Part shown: positions 56,644 to 64,000 of the stretch, one piece after another
Layout: each line of letters starts with the position of its first letter
Position numbering within the stretch: the stretch's first letter is position 1
Assembly (NCBI GenBank): GCA_022568135.1
Contig: JADFFQ010000011.1
Span: forward strand, 1 to 64,000
Reading direction: 5' to 3'
Origin: Planctomycetota bacterium
GTDB taxonomy: Bacteria > Planctomycetota > Phycisphaerae > Phycisphaerales > SM1A02
Length of the DNA: 64,000 bases
Made by a program: the position numbers and the translations under genes
The notes under the pieces: model-generated
What the model was told of the DNA's origin: nothing
The model's input: the letters and a program-made list of their open reading frames with translations, nothing else
Database searches by the model: none

Positions 56644-56925
56644 ATGCCCTACATCCCCCCCTCCGACCGCCCGGTCTACGACCCGCAGATCAAACAGTTA
56701 GCCAAGTCACTCGCCCGCCAGCCGGCCGATCGTCGCAAAGGCCACGCCAACTACGTCATCACGCAGATCCTTCGTAAAGCGTGGGGCGTGGATCGTGCAG
56801 AAAACGAATCGTATTCCAACTATGCGGACATCATCGGCACGCTGGAGTGCGCCAAGCACGAGCTCTACCGCCGCCGGCTCGCCGCCTATGAAGACACCGC
56901 AATCGCCAAACATGGTGATTTGTAA
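56644..56925 (+). CDS. Small conserved protein (LNYVITxL/YRR type)
   Basis: A 93-residue protein beginning MPYIPPSDRPVYDPQI and containing GHANYVITQIL, YSNYADIIGTLECAKHELYRRRLAAYEDTAIAKHGDL. This pattern (MPYI...NYVI...IGVLECVKLELYRR...PYEDxKI..NGD) recurs in many bacterial, archaeal and phage small proteins, as I remember it; it has no function that I know. No catalytic motif or membrane segment is seen. An in-frame start at 56569 would read through the palindrome and is unlikely. Confidence 0.75.
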   Translation: MPYIPPSDRPVYDPQIKQLAKSLARQPADRRKGHANYVITQILRKAWGVDRAENESYSNYADIIGTLECAKHELYRRRLAAYEDTAIAKHGDL

Positions 56926-56942
56926 CCGGAGAGCGATCTTCT

Positions 56943-56967
56943 TAGCCGCGGATGCATATCCGCGGGC
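56943..56967. repeat. TTAGCCGCGGAT palindrome
   Basis: Arms CCGCGGAT / ATCCGCGG (56946-56953, 56958-56965) around GCAT, with TAG before and GCTC after. A partial relative is seen at about 46574-46597. Confidence 0.6.
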
Positions 56968-57096
56968 TCGATTCTGCGGCGATCCGGGCCCCCGCATGTG
57001 GGCGTACAATCAAACCAACGGCTGGGCAGTCTTGATCACCGCGTATCGGCCCGAACCCGACCGCTGGGCCGACTTCCGTCAGAGGAGACCGCAGGC

Positions 57097-57339
57097 ATGA
57101 CCGCGTTGGACAAATGTCCTGTGTGCAGCGGCGAATTGGTCCGCAAGCAGGTCGAAAAACTGTTGCGCGGCGGAAACCATACCGCAGTCGTGACCGTCGA
57201 TGCCGTCGTCTGTCTTCACTGCGGCGAACATCTCTACAGCCCGGACATTGTCCACCGGTTCGAGCAGATCCGCGCCAAACTCGAACGCCAGGAAACCGAT
57301 GACTTCCTGCCCTTAGGCCAGTCGTTTCAAGTGCAATGA
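57097..57339 (+). CDS. YgiT-type zinc-finger protein (orphan antitoxin-like)
   Basis: An 80-residue protein with two CxxC zinc sites: CPVCSGELVRKQVEKLL and VVCLHCGEHLYSPDIV. This is the N-terminal zinc domain of MqsA/YgiT antitoxins, and stand-alone forms are often paired with a small DUF4258 toxin. No such toxin lies upstream; the nearest toxin (57409) is convergent and has its own antitoxin. GAGGAG precedes ATG 57097. It may be an orphan antitoxin or an accessory regulator. Confidence 0.82.
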   Translation: MTALDKCPVCSGELVRKQVEKLLRGGNHTAVVTVDAVVCLHCGEHLYSPDIVHRFEQIRAKLERQETDDFLPLGQSFQVQ

Positions 57340-57408
57340 CCTTGTGGTGACGACACTGGGGCACGCTGCGCTCAGCCCCAGCCACCCGTCGCACTTCCCA
57401 CGCGTCCC

Positions 57409-57678
57409 TCAACGCCGGGCGAGCAGCTTCTCGTAGTCAGCGTGCGACCCGATCCAGAACCAGATCATATCCTCCCCCTCGCGAACGCCCAACGCTCGAT
57501 AGTCGAGGCTGATGCGGACCGAGTAGATCGGCCGAGTCGAATGGACCTGCTTCAATCGTAAGCTGGGATAATTTGGATTCTGCTTGAATCTCTGATACGC
57601 CTGGCGTGCTTGTTGTTGCACGTGCTCGGGCAATTGCGCAAACGACTTGCGAAATCGTTCGGTCGTGCGCGAATTCAC
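57409..57678 (-). CDS. RelE/ParE-superfamily toxin
   Basis: An 89-residue protein of RelE/ParE fold: RKSFAQLPEHVQQQARQAYQRF, NPNYPSLRLKQVHSTRPIYSVRISLDYRALGV, then WFWIGSHADYEKLL. The helix-helix-beta layout and the basic SVRISLDYRAL strand match mRNA-interferase or gyrase-poison relatives; which activity applies cannot be told. The start overlaps the antitoxin stop by 4 bp, the usual coupling for toxin-antitoxin pairs. Confidence 0.85.
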   Translation of the reverse strand: MNSRTTERFRKSFAQLPEHVQQQARQAYQRFKQNPNYPSLRLKQVHSTRPIYSVRISLDYRALGVREGEDMIWFWIGSHADYEKLLARR

Positions 57679-57893
57679 AATTCTTGGGGATCAAGATCTT
57701 GGGTGCGGCCGTCACGATGCTCGGCCAGCGCCTCGTCGGCCAGCGCAGCCAACGTATCCTGGGAGTTCGCCAGCGTCTGATCCCAACGGCGCTGCGAGGC
57801 CAGCTCCTGGAGCAACCACCGGCCGAGTGCATCCTGCTCGTCTCCTTCCAGCTTGGACGCCTCCGCAAACGCTTTCTTGAGCAGTTCCGTCAT
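57675..57893 (-). CDS. Antitoxin of the RelE/ParE-type pair
   Basis: A 72-residue helical protein (LLKKAFAEASKLEGDEQDALGRWLLQEL, then DEALAEHRDGRTQDLDPQEL). The C-terminal ALAEHRAGRTxxLDP-like tail is the toxin-binding segment seen in many antitoxins of this class. AGGAAG lies 8 bases before ATG 57893. It is upstream of, and overlaps, the toxin gene, so it is made first. Confidence 0.82.
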   Translation of the reverse strand: MTELLKKAFAEASKLEGDEQDALGRWLLQELASQRRWDQTLANSQDTLAALADEALAEHRDGRTQDLDPQEL

Positions 57894-58055
57894 GCTCTAG
57901 CTTCCTGCGATGGCACATTCTATTGGCAGAACCGGCGGACACCAAATCTCCACCCAATCTGCCTCCAAACGCCGCTCCGCCAGCCCAGCCCCGTTCGACC
58001 GGCCCCGACGCCGCCTGAACACCCCCGCTCTGGTGCCATCAGGCCCGCGTCTTAT

Positions 58056-58973
58056 TCACTCCTTGTCTTCCGCCAACAGTTCTGCCAGCTTCGCGTCAAC
58101 GCGTGCGTCCGTGATCGCTCCGGAACCTATTCGCTCGTCGAGCGCCGACGACAGCTCAAGATTCAAGTCATTGGCAATTGTGGCGAGTTCTTCCCTCAGT
58201 TTCTCGTCCTCTGGCCCAAGGTAAGACTTCGCATCCCGGAGCCGAGCCAATCTTCTCTCCGTGGATTTGAGTTGTGCCAAGATTCTTTCGACCTCGCGCT
58301 CGTGATCTTCCAAAGCGATAATTGTTCGAGCAATCTCTGCTAACTCGTCACGTAGTAATCGTCGCTGGGATTCTGACGATGCCGCGTCAACTTGGCGCCT
58401 GACATTGCCCGCCTGTTCCTCAAGACGAAGCCGGAACGAAGGAATCTCCTTCGCAATGCTCGCTTCAAGACTGGCTATCTGACCCTTGACGAATTCTGCT
58501 GGATGGTCGGACACGTCATCTCCATCGCTCACAATAGCGACATCCTCCTGAGGAGGGCCAAAAAGGACGATGGCGAGAACTGCCACCAACGCGACCGCAA
58601 TTCCAAGACCTATGCCCATTCCCGGTGCCGATCCGGCACGATAGCTAACAAGCAAGACTTTGGTCGCCATCGAGCCTCCGATAAGGGCTATAACAGCCGA
58701 CAGAAGTCGCCACACACTCGGCAACGGTTCCCCCTCGAAAGCGCCTATGGACCAAAAGGCGAGCCATATCAAGAGGCAAAAGAATGCGCCAGTCCCTGCT
58801 ATTACGAAGCAGGTCTCTTCAAATTGAGTGCTGCCGCTCGGATTCTTGACGCCGGCAGCCAGCACTGGTGGAGTGACAAAGGCAAGGACTAACAGCATAA
58901 TCAGTCCCGTCAACTGTCCCCCTGTTAGCGCAATCGTCAGCGGGCTAGTGATCGACTCAAGACCAATGTACAC
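58056..58973 (-). CDS. Four-helix membrane protein with long cytoplasmic coiled coil
   Basis: Unknown function, about 305 residues. Four hydrophobic segments in the first 135 residues (GQLTGLIMLLVLAFVTPPVLA, CFVIAGTGAFFCLLIWLAFWSIG, LLSAVIALIGGSMATKVLLVS, GIGLGIAVALVAVLAIVLFG) and a charged coiled coil at about 160-290 (QIASLEASIAKEIPSFRLRLEEQ..., REVERILAQLKSTERRLARLRDA). The only start at the right place is GTG 58973, without a strong ribosome-binding site. Lies 90 bp from a second coiled-coil membrane gene (59064) on the same strand; base composition is less GC-biased than in core genes, suggesting accessory status. Confidence 0.65.
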   Translation of the reverse strand: MYIGLESITSPLTIALTGGQLTGLIMLLVLAFVTPPVLAAGVKNPSGSTQFEETCFVIAGTGAFFCLLIWLAFWSIGAFEGEPLPSVWRLLSAVIALIGGSMATKVLLVSYRAGSAPGMGIGLGIAVALVAVLAIVLFGPPQEDVAIVSDGDDVSDHPAEFVKGQIASLEASIAKEIPSFRLRLEEQAGNVRRQVDAASSESQRRLLRDELAEIARTIIALEDHEREVERILAQLKSTERRLARLRDAKSYLGPEDEKLREELATIANDLNLELSSALDERIGSGAITDARVDAKLAELLAEDKE

Positions 58974-59063
58974 GGGTCCGGTTGTCCTGTTCTGAGACTC
59001 ACCTCCAGCATTAGGATCAAGGCACGCGTTGCACTTAGACAGTGCAACGGAAATGTTTGATTC

Positions 59064-59828
59064 CTAATCAGGGCGCTTCATGATCGACTCGAATTCTTGC
59101 TCGTCGATTTCCAATTCCGCCTCCGCTGCAAGATCATCCAGGTTGACCAGCTTCGAAAAATCCACTGTTGTTCTGACAGTAGCTTCCACAGCACCCTTCA
59201 TGGCCGCCAGGCGATCGGTGAGTTCCGTGCTTAGCTTTTCGATCTTAATGAGCTGTTGGTTTGCGCGAATCTCCGATAGCTGCTCTTGGGCCTTCGCTCG
59301 TATGTCCTGGATCCGTACGACCTGGTTGTCCAAGTTCTTCAGTCCAGCTTCGCACTTGCCCACGACGACTTCCTGACTTTCAATCTCTTTGTACAGCGCC
59401 ACAATCTGTCGTTTCGACCAGTCTTTGTCCCGGTTCTGGCCGCGCCAACGAATAGGCCAGGCATCCGTTCCCGCCGCACGGCGGTAGGTCTGCTTTAACT
59501 CGCCCAGGGCTTTGGTCCCCACGACCACCTTCTCCTGTGCATCTTCATGCATCCGCTCGATTCCCGCGCGGTTCTGGGAGACCGCGATCTCACGAGCCTT
59601 CAACTCTTCAAGCGTTTTTACCGTCTCCGTTTGGCAGAAAGCGAGATATCCCGCTGGGTCTTTCGCGATGTTCTCAGGCGTCCAGTGCGCAAACTGGTCA
59701 TATGCCACACCCACCTTCGTCCGAAAGACATCGCTTAGAAAATACGCTCCCAAGCCGATCACGACCAAGATGGTGAGGATCGTGCCGACGAGCCGTATTG
59801 TTGCAAAGGAGCGGTTGACCTGTCTCAT
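59064..59828 (-). CDS. Single-pass membrane protein with coiled-coil domain
   Basis: Unknown function, 254 residues. N-terminal membrane helix (LVGTILTILVVIGLGAYFL, about 13-31) and an extended helical domain (about 75-225) rich in Glu/Lys heptads: TVKTLEELKAREIAVSQNRAGIERM, EIESQEVVVGKCEAGLKNLDNQVVRIQDIRAKAQEQLSEIRANQQLIK, LSTELTDRLAAMKGAVEA. The acidic C-terminus reads LDDLAAEAELEIDEQEFESIMKRPD. AAGGG precedes ATG 59828 (MRQVNRSF). Transcribed before the four-helix coiled-coil gene; the two may form a complex, by position only. Confidence 0.7.
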   Translation of the reverse strand: MRQVNRSFATIRLVGTILTILVVIGLGAYFLSDVFRTKVGVAYDQFAHWTPENIAKDPAGYLAFCQTETVKTLEELKAREIAVSQNRAGIERMHEDAQEKVVVGTKALGELKQTYRRAAGTDAWPIRWRGQNRDKDWSKRQIVALYKEIESQEVVVGKCEAGLKNLDNQVVRIQDIRAKAQEQLSEIRANQQLIKIEKLSTELTDRLAAMKGAVEATVRTTVDFSKLVNLDDLAAEAELEIDEQEFESIMKRPD

Positions 59829-60169
59829 AGCAATTGACCCTTTATACCTGGAGGACTTCACCGGTTGGAGAATACGGTCTCTGACGCAACACGGCAAGGC
59901 TGCCCGTACCGGAAAGGTCCGCATCATGTGCTGAAGCTGAGCTTGTGTGGGGCGGGCCGGCCTCGCGCCGGCCCCCACGGGTCCTTCTCTTCCCTCAACC
60001 ACGGACTTGCCCGGGGTTAGTTGATAATTGGTTCGATCGCGGATGGTCCTCCGGCAGAGCCGGGGGCTATGGGAGCTGTCAGCGAGCATTCATGTGAGGT
60101 CCCTCGCCCTTCCGGGCGAGGCTATGGTCACATGCGCGGCGAGCGCCTGCTCAAGACTCAAGCCTCCGC
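59829..60169. other. Intergenic region with several palindromes
   Basis: About 340 bp between two minus-strand genes. It holds a GGGCCGG...CCGGCCC stem near 59954-59974, a partial TAGCCCCCGGC element (reverse orientation, about 60051-60070) and the CTCGCCC palindrome at 60102. No gene recognised. Confidence 0.6.
60102..60125. repeat. REP-like palindrome, CTCGCCC family, copy 4 (inverted)
   Basis: CCTCGCCC-TTCC-GGGCGAGG followed by CTAT; exact reverse complement of the copies at 3106 and 17383. It lies 45 bp past the stop of the NtrC-family gene. Confidence 0.8.
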
Positions 60170-61623
<1,454 letters not shown>

Positions 61624-61627
<4 letters not shown>

Positions 61628-61881
61628 CGGTGAAACAACCTCGACACCGGCGTCATTGCGTCTTGGGCCGTGCGCAGCTTCGCCCAGATCGGCTCCCCAG
61701 CGATCGCCGCGCCACCGTCATCGAACTGTTCGAGCAGATGCAAGGCGAGCCACAGGCAGCGCAATGAACCATCCATCAAGGAATCGAGTTCGTGAGCGAA
61801 TTGCCCCAGAGGCAGCGCGGCTCCGGCAGTGGCACTCGCGGTGAGGTGCTGATCTTCGGACGCTGCATCGACCCCAACCAT
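61624..61881 (-). CDS. Histidine-kinase H-box-like protein lacking an ATPase domain
   Basis: About 85 residues. The central segment PLGQFAHELDSLMDGSLRCL resembles the HisKA H-box (His in FAHEL) of NtrB-type sensor kinases, followed by a helical stretch ending AQDAMTPVSRLFHR. No ATP-binding boxes follow; the reading frame stops and the NtrC-family gene begins in another frame with a 4-bp overlap (ATGA). It may be a phosphotransfer protein or a kinase remnant. ATG 61881 lacks a clear ribosome-binding site; the open frame extends to 62004, where an alternative start is possible. Confidence 0.55.
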
Positions 61882-62193
61882 GGTTAGGAGTCTGATCGAC
61901 GTGGCGCAACCCCTTCTGAAGCCACATGTTGCGTTTTCACAACGTGCTTCTCGGACCGCTTCTCCCAAATTGCACCAGCGGCAGTGCCCCCCAGCGCGGC
62001 CCACCTCATAAATCCCCTATCTTGTCACGAGAAATCGAATCAAATCCTTGAAAGCACGACATTTGCGCTTGGCGGCGGGTCGAGGTTACCGTACTCTGTC
62101 ACCACAGTCGGCTTGTCGAGGAAGGCTTTGGAGGAGAAGCCGTCCGACAAGCCGTCTGTTGTTTTGCCCGATTCGATTCAAGGTGTTGGCTTG
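61882..62193. other. Gap upstream of the H-box gene
   Basis: About 312 bp. Part of it could belong to a longer N-terminus of the H-box gene (open to 62004). No sigma-54 promoter (GG-N10-GC type with consensus flanks) or hairpin stood out. Confidence 0.4.
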
Positions 62194-63168
62194 TCAGCGG
62201 TAAACGATCGGGCGACCGGAGAGCCCGGTGAGCTCCTTGATCATGGTCATCGCTCCAAAGCCGCAGATCGCGAATGCGCCGAGCCACGCCGCTTGCATCT
62301 TGTAATCCAGCGCGAACAGCCATGCTGCGCCGTACAGCGCCTGCCACATCGCGCCGTATCGTTTGAGTTTTTCGGCGGCAACGCTTCCCGACACGGCGCT
62401 GAGCTTCCACTGGGCGACGAGAACAAACGCCAATACAGCCGCCACCGGCCAGACCGCCGCCCGGACCGGGATCGCCTGCGGCCAGAGACCTTGTCGCCAC
62501 ACGCCAACCGCGACGATCAGTGCGGACCAAAACAGCCAACCGAGAACCATTGCCGCTACGCTGCGACGAGTCAATCGAGGTCGCTTGTCCTCAAGGATGT
62601 GAACGGCGGTGGCGATAGCCATCGCGTGGGTCATCACCAGCCACACTGGAAGGGTGAAGCTCAGCCGCGCGTTGGGAATGAGCATGTGCGCGGCATTGAT
62701 CAACCCGATGGTCACCAACCCAACTGCCGGGATGTATTTGCCGGCGGCGTTATAGAAGAGGATTCCCGCAGCGACGAGCAACGTTATCCAAAGCGCTAGC
62801 GTGCCGAAGGCCGCGCCGGCAAGCACGGCGATGATCAGCGCGCCAACCGTCATCACGATGGCCTGACCGAGCTTGATCCGTCCCGCGGGTATCGGCCGAT
62901 GGGGGCTGAACGTGCTGTCATGTCTTACGTCCAGCACATCGTTGAGCGATGCGCCGTATGCGAACAGGCCGATTGCCACCACCGCCCCCGCCAGCAGCGC
63001 CGCCGCCAGGTGCCTCGGCGCGTCCCCTACTGCCAGAACCTCGCTGCCTTGGGCGCGGGAGAGCAGAATCACGAACCACACATCGCTCACCGCGCCGAAC
63101 GCCATCGTCAGCCGTGTGAGTCGAATTGCCGTGATCAGCTTAAGGAACAGCGCTCGCACAGCCTCCAT
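62194..63168 (-). CDS. UbiA-family prenyltransferase
   Basis: A 324-residue integral membrane protein with about eight to nine helices. The first Asp-rich motif is NDVLDVRHD (about residue 72-80), followed by RPIPAGRI, as in UbiA enzymes that attach an isoprenoid to an aromatic acceptor. The second motif (usually DxxxD) is degenerate: around AVHILEDKRPRLTRRS only EDK remains. Candidate roles include ubiquinone or menaquinone-like, haem or polar-lipid synthesis; no pathway neighbours help. ATG 63168 with GGCGGG upstream. Confidence 0.82.
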   Translation of the reverse strand: MEAVRALFLKLITAIRLTRLTMAFGAVSDVWFVILLSRAQGSEVLAVGDAPRHLAAALLAGAVVAIGLFAYGASLNDVLDVRHDSTFSPHRPIPAGRIKLGQAIVMTVGALIIAVLAGAAFGTLALWITLLVAAGILFYNAAGKYIPAVGLVTIGLINAAHMLIPNARLSFTLPVWLVMTHAMAIATAVHILEDKRPRLTRRSVAAMVLGWLFWSALIVAVGVWRQGLWPQAIPVRAAVWPVAAVLAFVLVAQWKLSAVSGSVAAEKLKRYGAMWQALYGAAWLFALDYKMQAAWLGAFAICGFGAMTMIKELTGLSGRPIVYR

Positions 63169-63264
63169 CCTACCCGCCTGGCCTCGACGCCATTGATCGA
63201 ACGGGCGCTACGTCGTACCATGCCTCGCCCCCAAGCATGGATCTTGTCACACCACATCAGCCGG

Positions 63265-63750
63265 ATGTATACAGAGTTAAAGCCTAACGTCAGCGCTGCG
63301 GGGCTGCGCGTCGGCGTGGCTGTCAGCCGCTACCACGCCGAGATCACCGCCGCTTTGCGTGATGCGGCGATCAAGCAATTCACCGAGGCCGGCGGCGCCG
63401 AGGATGATCTGCGCATCGTGTCCGCCCCGGGTGCGTTCGAGTTGATCGCAGTCTGCCAGGCCCTGGCCATGGTCGCCGATACCGATGCAATTGTGGCCAT
63501 CGGCTGCGTGATCTCCGGCGAAACGATGCACGATCGGTACATCGCAGCGGCCGTCGCCCACGGGCTGAGCATGATCACGGTACAGAGGGGCGTTCCGGTG
63601 ACGTTCGGCGTGTTGACCTGCCAGAATGTCGATCAGGCCAAAGCCCGCGCCGGGGGCGACAAGGGCAACAAGGGCGCCCAGGCCATGGCCGCGGCGATCG
63701 AAACCGCTCACACTGTCAGGACTCTCCACGAAATGGAGGCGCGTTGCTGA
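63265..63750 (+). CDS. ribH: 6,7-dimethyl-8-ribityllumazine synthase
   Basis: A 161-residue riboflavin-pathway enzyme joining 5-amino-6-ribitylaminouracil and 3,4-dihydroxybutanone phosphate. Family motifs SAPGAFEL, GCVISGETMHDRYI (catalytic His89), VPVTFGVLTCQNVDQA and GGDKGNKGAQA. The start at 63265 (MYTELKPNV) is chosen over a longer frame shadowing the UbiA gene. Followed by nusB after 1 bp, the frequent ribH-nusB pairing. Confidence 0.95.
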   Translation: MYTELKPNVSAAGLRVGVAVSRYHAEITAALRDAAIKQFTEAGGAEDDLRIVSAPGAFELIAVCQALAMVADTDAIVAIGCVISGETMHDRYIAAAVAHGLSMITVQRGVPVTFGVLTCQNVDQAKARAGGDKGNKGAQAMAAAIETAHTVRTLHEMEARC

Positions 63751-63751
63751 G

Positions 63752-64000
63752 ATGCGCTCGCCGCGCGACATTCGCCGCTGTGCCCTGCAAGTGCTGTACC
63801 AACTCGACGCCGGCCAGGAGGAATCGTCCGACACGATACGCGAATCGCTCAAGGATTCGCCCGGCAGCACGGAAGTCCATGAGAGGGGGTTTGAGCTGGC
63901 CCATCTCGCGTGGGCCCTGCGCCAGGAGGCCGATGCCGCAGTCGCCGCCATTGCTCCCGACTGGCCGACGTATCGCCAGCCGGTCGTCGATCGCAGCATT
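63752..64000 (+). CDS. nusB: Transcription antitermination factor NusB, 3' end cut by the window
   Basis: The first 83 codons: MRSPRDIRRCALQVLYQLDAG at the start, a variable helix, and WPTYRQPVVDRSI at the edge, which is the conserved WxxxRxxxxDRsiLR region of NusB. NusB with NusE binds boxA of rRNA leaders for antitermination. The gene continues past position 64000. Confidence 0.93.
   Translation, partial: MRSPRDIRRCALQVLYQLDAGQEESSDTIRESLKDSPGSTEVHERGFELAHLAWALRQEADAAVAAIAPDWPTYRQPVVDRSI

Noticed and set aside
61881-62004. Sigma-54 promoter upstream of the H-box gene
   Set aside because: No TGGCAC-N5-TTGC-like pair was seen on the minus strand.

Overview
The window looks like chromosome of a GC-rich Planctomycetota bacterium, probably Phycisphaerae or a close relative. 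The evidence is the mix of protein types: paired dockerin-like C-terminal repeats ending in WGPCP, cysteine-rich CCD-x-x-WD repeats on a subtilase, a Ser/Thr kinase fused to a membrane segment and TPRs, CxxCGY...CPEC zinc ribbons, and RpoB/RpoC of planctomycete character. This assignment is inference from families, not from a database search. Nothing resembles a prophage, an insertion sequence or a CRISPR array. Gene density is high, on both strands, with many 4-bp start/stop overlaps.

Layout. 1-6.8 kb: NAD metabolism (nadE cut by the window edge, pncA-pncB overlapping), an HTH-receiver protein, a threonine aldolase and ATP-type PEP carboxykinase. 7-9.1 kb: tRNA-His and tRNA-Phe flanking a zinc-ribbon membrane protein and a nitrilase-family amidase. 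9.2-17.3 kb: a GspE-N domain protein, an MMPL exporter, HflX, TsaD (no canonical start codon), a GGQ release-factor-like protein and an M20 amidohydrolase. 17.5-22.3 kb: divergent FHA protein and Ser/Thr kinase, a detached 35-codon tail reading frame, and a secreted subtilase. 22.5-33.6 kb: the rplK-rplA-rplJ-rplL-rpoB-rpoC transcription/translation cluster with recognisable promoters. 33.9-44.1 kb: a large Cys-rich subtilase with a clear terminator, an RsbV/RsbW-like partner-switching pair, a secretin, carA and a seven-bladed FG-GAP-like secreted protein. 44.3-56.6 kb: priA, sucA-sucB, sppA and a small dcw fragment (rsmH, LysM protein, FtsL-like, FtsI). 56.6-60 kb: small accessory genes including a RelE/ParE-type toxin-antitoxin pair, an orphan YgiT-type zinc finger and two membrane coiled-coil proteins. 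60.2-64 kb: an NtrC-family regulator translationally coupled to a protein that seems to be only a histidine-kinase H-box domain, a UbiA prenyltransferase, ribE/ribH and the start of nusB.

The most unusual signal is not a gene. The window is sprinkled with short GC-rich palindromes of several related families. Most lie between genes, at gene ends, but two lie inside conserved enzymes and are translated in frame: one in the linker between the two domains of NadE (326-353) and one in the flexible linker of SucB (50122-50173). Each has close relatives in intergenic DNA of the same window. This resembles the Rickettsia palindromic elements that insert into coding sequence, and I consider it the best candidate here for something undescribed.
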